Shown piece by piece: positions 18,990 to 26,634 of a DNA stretch of 64,000 nucleotides. The notes below the pieces were generated by a model. It saw only the letters and a list, made by a program, of their open reading frames with translations. It did no database searches and was not told the DNA's origin. Within the stretch, counting starts at the first letter, position 1; each line of letters opens with the position of its first letter. This DNA comes from Streptomyces caniferus (lineage in GTDB: Bacteria > Actinomycetota > Actinomycetes > Streptomycetales > Streptomycetaceae): positions 2,923,501 through 2,987,500 of the forward strand of contig NZ_BLIN01000005.1 of the NCBI RefSeq assembly GCF_009811555.1, given 5' to 3'. The translations under genes and the position numbers were made by a program.

Positions 18990-20333
18990 CTATGTGGCTT
19001 CTCCGGCGCGTTCCGGAAGGCTCGCGGAAGGGGCGAGGCCCGGCTCAGGTTGCGGCTCCTGCCCCGTTGCGGCGCCTGGAAGGGTGCGTATTCGAGGGAC
19101 GGGCGAGGGCAGCAGCCAGAGGAGGCAGAGGGTCGCACCGGCGGTGGCGATCCAGAGGGTAGGGCGCAGCCCCAGAACCGTGCCGAGCGCACCACCGGCC
19201 ATGGCCCCCAGGGGGCGGAAGCCGTAGTTCAGGGTGCGGGACGCACCGGCTACGCGGGAGCGCAAGGCGTCCGGTATCAGCGCCGCGAGCAGCGAGCCGG
19301 AGGAGATGTCGACGAGCATCACGCCGACGCTGGACAGGAATTCGGCGAGGAAGAGCAGCGCGACGACGAGCGGAGTGGCGCCGCCGGCAAGCGGAACGAG
19401 CAGGAGCGGCACGGTGAATCCGGCATAGCCGAGGAGGATGGCTGGGCCGATACCGATACCGCGCACCACACGGCCCGCGGTCGCCGCGCCAATGAGACCG
19501 CCGATCGCGCCGCTTCCCAGAACCACACCCAACAATGCCGGCTGCAGGCCGAGTTCGGTGGTGGCGTAGAACACGAAGAGGGTGTGGAACATGAGGTTGA
19601 AGAACTGCACCGTGCCGGAGGCGGCGCACATGACGCGCACGGTGGGATGCCGTAGCGCCCAGCGCACCCCCTCGGTGAGATAGCCCTTGGCCGATGGCGC
19701 GGACGGTGGTTCGACCGGCGCGATGCGCGCCAGCAGCGCGGCGGAGTACAGAAAGGTCAGCGCATCGGCGAGCAGCGCCAGGGGCACGGCGAGCACCTGG
19801 ACGAGCAGGCCACCCGCGCCGGGCCCGCTGACGAAGGCCATCGCTCGACTGCCGTTGAGCAGGGAATTCCCCGCGACAAAGCGGCTCTTGGGGACGAGTG
19901 AGACGAAGAGCGTCGCATTGCAGATGTCGAAGACGACGGCGCACGCGCCGACCGCGAAGGCGACGGCGTAGAGCTGGGCGAGGGTGAGCACACCCACGAC
20001 GTAGGCGACGGGCAGAGAAACGATCAGCAACGCGCGCAGCAGATCGGCAGCGATCATGATCCGGCGTCGTCGGGACCGCCGGTCGATCCAGGCGCCTGCG
20101 GGCAGACTCAGCAGCAGGGCGGGGAGCAGTTCCGCGGTCTTGAGAAGGCCCATCTCTGCGGCGTCGGCCCCCAGGACGATCACGGCGACGAGCGGGATGG
20201 CGATCAGGGAGATCTGATCGCCGATGAGGGAGACGACCTGAGCCGACCAGTAGCGGCGGAACGCGCTCTCCCGTAAGAGGACGGGAATCCGGGCCCGTAA
20301 GAGGATGGGAATCCGGGCCGTCGGCGGACTCAT
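18990..20333 (-). CDS. MFS transporter with two TTA codons
   Basis: A 447-residue major facilitator protein with about twelve hydrophobic helices. It shows the MFS loop motif AGAWIDRRSRRRR between helices 2 and 3 and the layout of the enterobactin-exporter/macrolide-efflux-like (MFS_3) group. It probably exports a toxic compound. The ATG overlaps the regulator stop (ATGA), so the two genes are one operon. The N-terminus contains an in-frame 24-bp duplication (IPILLRAR / IPVLLRE). Codons 12 and 20 are TTA, the rare leucine codon read only by the bldA tRNA, so translation is likely limited to late growth. Confidence 0.9.
   Translation of the reverse strand: MSPPTARIPILLRARIPVLLRESAFRRYWSAQVVSLIGDQISLIAIPLVAVIVLGADAAEMGLLKTAELLPALLLSLPAGAWIDRRSRRRRIMIAADLLRALLIVSLPVAYVVGVLTLAQLYAVAFAVGACAVVFDICNATLFVSLVPKSRFVAGNSLLNGSRAMAFVSGPGAGGLLVQVLAVPLALLADALTFLYSAALLARIAPVEPPSAPSAKGYLTEGVRWALRHPTVRVMCAASGTVQFFNLMFHTLFVFYATTELGLQPALLGVVLGSGAIGGLIGAATAGRVVRGIGIGPAILLGYAGFTVPLLLVPLAGGATPLVVALLFLAEFLSSVGVMLVDISSGSLLAALIPDALRSRVAGASRTLNYGFRPLGAMAGGALGTVLGLRPTLWIATAGATLCLLWLLPSPVPRIRTLPGAATGQEPQPEPGLAPSASLPERAGEAT
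20272..20319 (-). repeat. In-frame 24-bp tandem duplication at the start of the transporter gene
   Basis: Two 24-base copies (20272-20295 and 20296-20319) differ at one position. Each encodes RIP-I/V-LLRA/E and each contains one TTA leucine codon (20274-20276 and 20298-20300). Confidence 0.9.
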
Positions 20334-21148
20334 GAGGTCCCGCCGTCGGCCGGGGTGGGGGCCTCGGTCACAGCTACGTCGTTGGCGGAGGAGCCGCCCG
20401 CGGTCGCAGCACCATCTCCCGCCGCAGGTCTGCCTCCGATGGAGCCCGCGCCGCGCCCCGTACCTTTGCCCCCGGCGCCAGATCCGCTGCCGCTCCGCGC
20501 CTCGGTGTGACGGACGAAGGCGACCCGCAGGAAGCTCACCAGCCGTGCATCGGTAGGCCGGGACCCCGGGTCCTGCAGCCGCGCCGTATACGGACTGAGC
20601 AACTCCGTCAGCTGTTCGCTGATTTCGGTGAGTTCGTCAGCGGTGAGATAGAGCGAGACGTCGCCGTACTGCTCCGCCTGCTGCCATGCGCGGGGCAGGG
20701 AGGGCCGTTGCTCCAAGGCGTGCGTCATCTTGGCGAAGTAGTTCTCGGCGAGCGCGATGTTCAGGGCCGCGGAGGCCTCGGCGACCTCGGGATCGTCCGA
20801 GTACTCCGGCCAGCCCGTGAACTGCGCGGTCGCCCGCCACGGCTTCTCCCGCCCCCGCCCGCCCTCGGCCACCTCCACCAGGTCGTACTTGGCGAGCATC
20901 CGCAGGTGGTACGAGCAACTGGCGACCGACTCCCCCGTCAGCTCGGCCGCGCGGGTAGCGGTGAGCGGACCTTCACGGCGCAGCAGCCCGACCAGCTCCA
21001 TGCGGGTGGGATGGGCATAGGCCCGCAGCGCACGCGGATCGGAGAGCTGCGTGCAGTCGGCGAACGGATTCGACTGCGGCTGCAGTTCGCCGACCGCGTC
21101 GGGCCGCTCCGGCTCGGACTGCTGGGACCGTTCCGACCTCTTGGACAT
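20330..21148 (-). CDS. ArsR-type winged-helix regulator (HTH_20)
   Basis: A 272-residue regulator. The winged helix covers about residues 38-110 with LRAYAHPTRMELVGLLRREG, then ATRAAELTGESVASCSYHLR as recognition helix and YDLVEVAEGG as wing. No metal-binding cysteine pair is present, so it senses something other than metal. The rest is a helical domain and a Gly/Ala/Ser-rich C-terminal tail of about 60 residues. It overlaps the transporter gene by four bases and presumably represses the operon. The start codon is four bases from an AT-rich palindromic promoter, which fits leaderless expression. Its first 176 bases are also covered by the run-on frame of comEC. Confidence 0.88.
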   Translation of the reverse strand: MSKRSERSQQSEPERPDAVGELQPQSNPFADCTQLSDPRALRAYAHPTRMELVGLLRREGPLTATRAAELTGESVASCSYHLRMLAKYDLVEVAEGGRGREKPWRATAQFTGWPEYSDDPEVAEASAALNIALAENYFAKMTHALEQRPSLPRAWQQAEQYGDVSLYLTADELTEISEQLTELLSPYTARLQDPGSRPTDARLVSFLRVAFVRHTEARSGSGSGAGGKGTGRGAGSIGGRPAAGDGAATAGGSSANDVAVTEAPTPADGGTS

Positions 21149-24113
21149 GAAGTAAAGATAACTTTAGAAAGATTCCTTTACAAGAGTCGGGACGGTGCCG
21201 TTGGGGGCGGAGGCGACGTCCGATCCGGTGGTTGACGGCAGGGAGGCCACGGGTATCGATCCGTGCGCGTCGGCGGCCGGGCCTGCGCAGTGCAGGTCGG
21301 CGGGCAGGAGCTCGACGACTGCCGGCGAGACGGCGGCCGGTTGGACGGCGGCCTGCTGGGCGGGGCCGGGTTCGTCGGTCGTTGGACGGGCGGGTCTTGG
21401 TCCGGTGGCCGTTGACCGTTGCCGAGAGTCTGGCCGTGGTGCCCAGGACCGCGATGGCTCCGTCGGTGTCCGTTCGCAGTACCCGGGCGCCCTGGGCACG
21501 CAGCGCCGCGATGGTGCGGGGTGCCGGATGGCCGTACGGGTTGTCGGTGCCGCAGGAGATCAACGCGAGGCGCGGCGCCAGCCGATGCAGGAGGGGCGGG
21601 TCCTGGTAGGCGGAGCCGTGGTGCGCCACTTTCAGGACATCGACGCCGCCCAGCTCCGGGTGCGCCGCCAACAGTGCGCGCTGTGCGGGTGGTTCGAGGT
21701 CCCCCAGCAGCAGGAGGGTCAACCCGCCCGTGTGGACGAGCAAGGTCACGCTGGCGTCGTTGGGGCCGTCCAGGGCATCGGCAGTGATCGGTGGGCTGCC
21801 GGGGACGGCGGGGATGTCGGAGTCGGCGGGGATGTCGGGGCCGGGGAGGGTGGGCGGAGCCGGCGGCCAGAGGACCTCCCAGGTGAGGGGGCCCAGGTGG
21901 CGCCGCTCCCCCGGTACGGCGCGGACGACCGGCACGCGCGCAGCCGCAGCCGTACTGCGTACGAACTGGGCCTGGCCCGGGGGATCTTGCAGGGTCGTGG
22001 TCTCGATCGCACCGATCGCACGGCCGCGGAGCGCCCCCGGGAGCCCGTCCACATGGTCCGCGTGGAAGTGCGTCAGGACCAGGAGCGGGATACGGCGGAT
22101 CCCCAGGTCGGTGAGGCAGCGGTCGATGGCGTGGGGCTCGGGCCCGGTGTCCACCACCAGCGCCGTACCGTCCCCGGCTGCCAGCACCAGACCGTCGCCC
22201 TGCCCCACGTCGCAGACCACGGCCCGCCACCCCGGCGGCGGCCAGCCGGTGAGGACCCGTGTGAACGGGGCGGGGCGCCATACCGCCAGGATCACGGCCA
22301 GCACACACAGCACGCACAGCCAGGGGCGGCGGATCACCCTGCGGACGACCGGTACCAAGGCCGCCATGGCGGCCGCCAGCATCAGCCCTCCGGTCCAGCC
22401 GTCCGGCCACTCGAACTCCGCCCCCGGCAGCGCCGCCCCCGTACGGGCGACGCCGGCGATCCACTCGGCCGGCCAGCCCGCGCACCACGCCAGCACCTGG
22501 GCGACCGGCAACGCGACCGGGGCGGCGGCGAGGGCCGCGAAGCCCAGCACCGTCGCGGGGGCCACGGCCACCTCGGCCAGCAGGTTGCAGGGCACCGCGA
22601 CCAGGCCCACCCGGGCCGCCAGCACGGCGACCACCGGCGCACAGACCGCCTGGGCGGCGGCCGCGGCGGCGATCACCTCGGCGATCCGGGGCGGCACCCG
22701 GCGCCGTTGGAGTGCGGCGCTCCAGCGTGGCGCGAGGAGCAGCAGGGCGCCGGTCGCCAGGACGGACAGCAGGAAGCCATAGCTACGGGCGAGCCAAGGG
22801 TCGTAGAGCACCAGCAGCAGGACCGCGGCGGCGAGCGCGGGGAGCAGCGAGCGACGGCGGCCGGTCCCGATCGCCAGCAGTGTGATCAGGCCGCAGGCGG
22901 CGGCCCGCAGCACGCTCGGGTCCGGGCGGCACACCACGATGAAGGCGAGGGCAAGCGCGCCGCCGATGAGGGCCGTGCCGCGCAAGGACAGGCCCAGGCG
23001 CGGCGCCAGCCCCCGGCGCTCGGCACGCGTCGCGAGATAGGGCGGTCCGATCAGCAGGGCGAGCACAATTGTCAGATTGCTGCCGGAAACGGCCAGCAGA
23101 TGCGTCAGATCGGTGGCCCGAAAGGCGTCGTCGAGATCCGGCGGCACGCGTGAGGTGTCCCCCACCACGAGTCCGGGCAACAGCGCACGGGCATCGGGAC
23201 GCAGCCCGTCGGTGGCCTCCCGCAACCCGGCACGCAGGTGTCCCGCCAGCCGCTGGAGGGGGGACGGAGCGCCGACCTCGGCCGGCGGCGCGTCGGCGGT
23301 GACCCGGAGCACGGCGGCAATCTGATCCGCCGACGACAGTGGCGGTGCGGCGCGCGCCACCACCCGGATACGCGTCGACGGCAGCAGCGCGCGCCAGGCC
23401 CGCGAGAGGTTCTCACGAGCTTCGGTGCCACGAGCTTTGGAGCCACGCCCCTCGGGGCCGCTTCCCTTGGGGCCACGCTCTTCGCCTCCCCCTCCGCGCT
23501 GCTGCACGATCACCAGCACCGGGGTGCGTACGGCGGTGACCACTCCGTCCGGCTCCGCGACCCGGACGGCATCAGCCGTGAACACCAGTACTGGGGGCGT
23601 CCGTTGCGACCCCCGCACCTTGGGCCGGGTCAGTCGTGGATCGCCGCTCACCACCAGCTCCGCCGTGACCCCCGCCGCATAGTGCTCCGCCAGGGCCGGC
23701 AGCGGTCCGCGCCGTACGTCCGACGCATGCAGCGCCGCCGACGCGGCTCCCGCCACGGCACACAGCAGCACCGCGGCCAAGGCCAGGAAGGCGCCTGCGG
23801 ACCAGCGGCGGGGAGCGCGGGGGCGGGGCGGCTCCCGTCGGGCGGCGCCGGTCCGCTCCTCCCCTTCCGGAGCACGCTGCTCCGCCCGACGTCGGACCAC
23901 AGCCGTCCGCCACGCGGCCAGCGCGAGCGCTACGGCCACGCCGCAGACCACCGCCACTCTTCCGCCGGGGGCGCCCAGGCTGATCACCGCGCCCGCCCAG
24001 GCGGCCAGCGCGGGCGCGACCAGCCGCAGGTCGGCCGGGCCCTCTTGGTGCGGGTCCGAGGCACCGTGGGGCGACGCCGCCGTGGCGTGCACGGTGGAGC
24101 GGGCCTCGGTCAT
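20973..24113 (-). CDS. comEC: ComEC/Rec2 family DNA-uptake protein with run-on C-terminus
   Basis: The open frame encodes 1046 residues of ComEC, the membrane channel and nuclease-like protein of DNA uptake. N-terminal helices and a DUF4131-like region are followed by the Competence domain (HLLAVSGSNLTIVLALLIG) with about ten helices. Then comes a metallo-beta-lactamase domain: CDVGQGDG, LTHFHADHVDG, LLLGDLEPPAQ and LKVAHHGSAYQ, with an intact metal site. Conservation ends near residue 892. The last 150 residues are Arg/Pro-rich and cross the promoter and first codons of the regulator gene on the same strand, so the natural stop seems to have been lost. It overlaps comEA by four bases (ATGA). 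Confidence 0.9.
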   Translation of the reverse strand: MTEARSTVHATAASPHGASDPHQEGPADLRLVAPALAAWAGAVISLGAPGGRVAVVCGVAVALALAAWRTAVVRRRAEQRAPEGEERTGAARREPPRPRAPRRWSAGAFLALAAVLLCAVAGAASAALHASDVRRGPLPALAEHYAAGVTAELVVSGDPRLTRPKVRGSQRTPPVLVFTADAVRVAEPDGVVTAVRTPVLVIVQQRGGGGEERGPKGSGPEGRGSKARGTEARENLSRAWRALLPSTRIRVVARAAPPLSSADQIAAVLRVTADAPPAEVGAPSPLQRLAGHLRAGLREATDGLRPDARALLPGLVVGDTSRVPPDLDDAFRATDLTHLLAVSGSNLTIVLALLIGPPYLATRAERRGLAPRLGLSLRGTALIGGALALAFIVVCRPDPSVLRAAACGLITLLAIGTGRRRSLLPALAAAVLLLVLYDPWLARSYGFLLSVLATGALLLLAPRWSAALQRRRVPPRIAEVIAAAAAAQAVCAPVVAVLAARVGLVAVPCNLLAEVAVAPATVLGFAALAAAPVALPVAQVLAWCAGWPAEWIAGVARTGAALPGAEFEWPDGWTGGLMLAAAMAALVPVVRRVIRRPWLCVLCVLAVILAVWRPAPFTRVLTGWPPPGWRAVVCDVGQGDGLVLAAGDGTALVVDTGPEPHAIDRCLTDLGIRRIPLLVLTHFHADHVDGLPGALRGRAIGAIETTTLQDPPGQAQFVRSTAAAARVPVVRAVPGERRHLGPLTWEVLWPPAPPTLPGPDIPADSDIPAVPGSPPITADALDGPNDASVTLLVHTGGLTLLLLGDLEPPAQRALLAAHPELGGVDVLKVAHHGSAYQDPPLLHRLAPRLALISCGTDNPYGHPAPRTIAALRAQGARVLRTDTDGAIAVLGTTARLSATVNGHRTKTRPSNDRRTRPRPAGRRPTGRRLAGSRRAPARRPALRRPGRRRARIDTRGLPAVNHRIGRRLRPQRHRPDSCKGIFLKLSLLHVQEVGTVPAVRAGAARRGRRTAAAVESVRRLHAALRSACAAGLCPSHPHGAGRAAAP
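21152..21183 (-). promoter_or_regulatory. Leaderless promoter with double palindromic operator
   Basis: On the minus strand TTGTAA, 17 bases, TATCTT and six bases lead directly to the ATG at 21148, an excellent promoter with transcription starting at the start codon. The same DNA holds two 12-base palindromes, AAAGATAACTTT (21154-21165) and AAAGATTCCTTT (21168-21179), inside an outer GTAAAG...CTTTAC pair. The AT-rich island is exceptional in this window. A dimeric ArsR-type repressor bound here would block the polymerase. Confidence 0.75.
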
Positions 24114-25414
24114 GGCTGCACCAGGGGGCGCAGGTCGGCGAAGCGGCGGTCACCGATGCCGGTCACCTGGCGGAGCTGGTCCACCGAGGTGAACCCGCCG
24201 TGCTGGGTGCGGAATTCGATGATGTGACGGGCCAGGACGGGCCCCACCCCGGGGAGGGAGTCGAGCTGCTGCTCGGTCGCCGTGCTGAGACTGACCGGAC
24301 CGGCCGGGCCGCCTCCGGCACCCGGTGGCCCGCTTCCCGACCCGCCGGCCCCCGCGCCAGCAGGACCGGCAGCTCCCCCGCTGCCGGACGCGCCCCCGGC
24401 CCCGGCCCCGGCTCCTGCCCCGCCGACCACGATCTGTTCGCCGTCGGTCAGCAGGCGTGCCCGGTTCAGCCCACTGGTGCTCGCTCCGCGCAGCACCCCG
24501 CCCGCGGCCTGCAGGGCATCGATCACCCGCGACCCTGGCGGCATCCGGTGAATTCCCGGGTCCCGGACCTTGCCGGTGACGTCGACGACCAGCTGCCGCC
24601 CCGCACCGCCCGGTGGACCGTGCGCCGTTGCGGCGGCGGAGGACGAGGGCAGTGACGGTGAGCGTGGCGCACGGTCGGCCGCCGCCGCGGACCGTTCGGC
24701 CGCCGGTGCCCGTACCGGCTCGGGCCGACCGGACCAGAAGTGCTGCACGGCGAATCCCACAGCCAGCACGAGCACCAGGACCAGGGCGGCGAGCGCCTTC
24801 GGGTCGGTGCCGCACCGTAACTGCACCCAGAGCGGCAGCCGTTCGCGCACCGCGAACCACATCCGCTCCCGTCGACGCGGCCCCGGCGGATCGTGTCCCG
24901 GGGGCAGCGGACCGCCCCCGGCCGCGGCCACCGCACCCGCACCCGCACCCGCACCCGCACCCGCACCCGCGTCACCGAAGATCGCCGCCACCCGATCCCG
25001 CACCCGCTCGCGCTCCCACTCCCGCCGCTCCGCCCCACCGGCTGGAGCCACGGCCCCAGAGGAATCCGAGGGCCGAGAGAAACCAGGGGAACCAGAGGGC
25101 CCAGTGCGGCCCAAGAGACCCGGCGAAGCAGAAGGACCGGACAGATCGGAGTGAGCAGCGGAACCGGCATGGCCAGAGCGACCGGACAGCGCCGACCCCA
25201 CCCCCGAGCCCGACGCCCCAGAAGCCACCCCCGACCCCGAGTCCCCAGAGGCCTCAGAAGCCGCCAAGCCAAAGGAGCCCCCCGGAGACGTCAGCGCCGG
25301 CAGCCCCGATGAAGCCAACGGGACGGAAGGAGCCGACACAGCCGGAGGGGCCGAAGAAGCCCAAGAGCCCGGATAAGCCGAAGAAGACACCCACGCAGAT
25401 CGAGAAGAGTTCAT
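24110..25414 (-). CDS. comEA: ComEA family helix-hairpin-helix DNA-binding protein
   Basis: About 434 residues from the ATG at 25414; an upstream TTG would be a poor start. The first 200 residues are a low-complexity Ser/Gly/Pro region, including an Ala-Gly run encoded by a hexanucleotide repeat. One transmembrane helix follows (near 209-227, ALAALVLVLVLAVGFAVQHF). An SLBB-like segment reads VDVTGKVRDPGIHRMPPGSR. After a Gly-rich linker the C-terminal helix-hairpin-helix domain contains LDSLPGVGPVLARHIIEFR and LRQVTGIGDRRFADLRPLV, which binds DNA. It works with ComEC, to which it is coupled by a four-base overlap. One TTA codon (24818-24820) makes it a candidate bldA target. Confidence 0.9.
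   Translation of the reverse strand: MNSSRSAWVSSSAYPGSWASSAPPAVSAPSVPLASSGLPALTSPGGSFGLAASEASGDSGSGVASGASGSGVGSALSGRSGHAGSAAHSDLSGPSASPGLLGRTGPSGSPGFSRPSDSSGAVAPAGGAERREWERERVRDRVAAIFGDAGAGAGAGAGAGAVAAAGGGPLPPGHDPPGPRRRERMWFAVRERLPLWVQLRCGTDPKALAALVLVLVLAVGFAVQHFWSGRPEPVRAPAAERSAAAADRAPRSPSLPSSSAAATAHGPPGGAGRQLVVDVTGKVRDPGIHRMPPGSRVIDALQAAGGVLRGASTSGLNRARLLTDGEQIVVGGAGAGAGAGGASGSGGAAGPAGAGAGGSGSGPPGAGGGPAGPVSLSTATEQQLDSLPGVGPVLARHIIEFRTQHGGFTSVDQLRQVTGIGDRRFADLRPLVQP
24931..24970 (-). repeat. Hexanucleotide microsatellite in comEA
   Basis: Six and two-thirds copies of CCGCAC on the plus strand, read in frame as alternating Gly-Ala codons in comEA. Being six bases long, expansion or loss would keep the frame. 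Confidence 0.9.
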
Positions 25415-25526
25415 ACCGATCGACGCTAGGCACCTCGCGCAGATCCCGCCGATCGGCCGCAATTCCGGTGGATGGATCCCCAGTTGTGGATAACTCCGTC
25501 ACCCACAGGGCACCCCACCGCCCCTC

Positions 25527-26372
25527 TCACCGCGACGAAATCACGACCCCCAACAGCCCCGGACCCGTATGCGCCCCGATCACCGCGCCCACCTCGCTCA
25601 CCAGTAGCTCGTGGAGCCCCGGCACCCGCTCCCGGAGCCGCTGGGCCAGGGCATCCGCGCGCTCCGCCGCGTCGAGATGGTGGACCGCGATATCGACCTG
25701 GCTCTCGCCCGCCCGCTCCGCGGCGATCTCCTCGAGCCGTGCGATGGCTTTGGACGCCGTACGGACCTTCTCCAGCAGTTCGATCCGCCCGTCGGCCAGT
25801 TGGAGGAGCGGTTTGACGGCGAGCGCGGAGCCGAGCAGCGCCTGGGCCGCGCCGATCCGTCCGCCCCGGCGCAGATAGTCGAGGGTGTCGACGTAGAAGT
25901 AGGCGGAGGTGGCCGCGGCACGCTTCTCCGCGGCGGCCACGGCTTCGTCGATGGTCCCGCCCGCCTCCGCCGTCTCCGCGGCGGCGAGGGCGCAGAAGCC
26001 GAGGGCCATGGCGACCATCCCGGTGTCCACGACGTGTACGGGTACCGGCGCCTCCCGGGCCGCCAGCACTGCCGCGTCGTACGTACCGGAGATCTCCGAG
26101 GACAGGTGGAGCGAGACGATGCCGGTCGCACCGGCCGCCGCGACCTTGCGGTACGTGTCCGCGAACATCGTGGGGCTGGGCCGGGAGGTCGTCACGGGCC
26201 GGCGCTTCTGAAGCGCCTGGGCGACGGATCTCGCGGAGATCTCGGTGCCCTCTTCCAGGGCCTGGTCCCCCAGGACGACGGTCAGCGGAACGGCCGTGAT
26301 GCGGTGACGCTCGACGGCCGACCGCGGCAAGTAGGCCGTGGAATCGGTGACGATCGCGACATGGCGGGACAT
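25527..26372 (-). CDS. DegV family fatty-acid-binding protein
   Basis: A 281-residue DegV protein; the family binds fatty acids and, in Firmicutes, feeds fatty-acid kinase FakA as FakB. The N-terminus is MSRHVAIVTDSTAYLPRSAV with the usual TDSTA. Then come PVTTSRPSPTMFADTYRKV, VSLHLSSEISGTYDAA, VVDTGMVAMALGF and DTLDYLRRGGRIG, all conserved fatty-acid-pocket elements. The ATG at 26372 has no obvious ribosome-binding site; the open frame further upstream is low-complexity. No FakA-like gene is next to it. It precedes comEA on the same strand with a 112-base gap. Confidence 0.93.
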   Translation of the reverse strand: MSRHVAIVTDSTAYLPRSAVERHRITAVPLTVVLGDQALEEGTEISARSVAQALQKRRPVTTSRPSPTMFADTYRKVAAAGATGIVSLHLSSEISGTYDAAVLAAREAPVPVHVVDTGMVAMALGFCALAAAETAEAGGTIDEAVAAAEKRAAATSAYFYVDTLDYLRRGGRIGAAQALLGSALAVKPLLQLADGRIELLEKVRTASKAIARLEEIAAERAGESQVDIAVHHLDAAERADALAQRLRERVPGLHELLVSEVGAVIGAHTGPGLLGVVISSR

Positions 26373-26543
26373 GACTGGGAGGTTATCCGGGGATCCGGAT
26401 GCCGCACAGTGCGGGCCCCTCCCCAAGATCTTCCAGGTTTCCCCAAGCCTCTGCCAAGAGGGCATCGGAGGGCGCCGCCCCTGCTCCTGGACACGCGCGG
26501 CATCACCACGCGCCCGGCTCGGCGTTCCTGCTTCTCCCGGGGG

Positions 26544-26599
26544 CCCCGCCCCGCCCCCCACCACCCCTCCCCCTCCCCCTCGAACCTCCTTCGAGGTTC
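26544..26599 (-). other. G-quadruplex-type tract and small hairpin between two minus-strand genes
   Basis: On the minus strand 26544-26579 contains successive G runs of 5, 5, 4, 2, 6, 4 and 4 separated by one or two bases. Just before it in transcription order, 26582-26599 forms GAACCTC-CTTC-GAGGTTC, a seven-base-pair hairpin 36 bases past the stop of the gene at 26635. Together they may terminate transcription, or the G tract may fold as a quadruplex. Confidence 0.5.
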
Positions 26600-26634
26600 T
26601 ACGGGCGAGGTTCTTCGGCCGACGCTCTACGGCC

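Noticed and set aside
20973..24113. comEC as a pseudogene
   Set aside because: All domains and the metal site are intact; only the C-terminal tail is abnormal.
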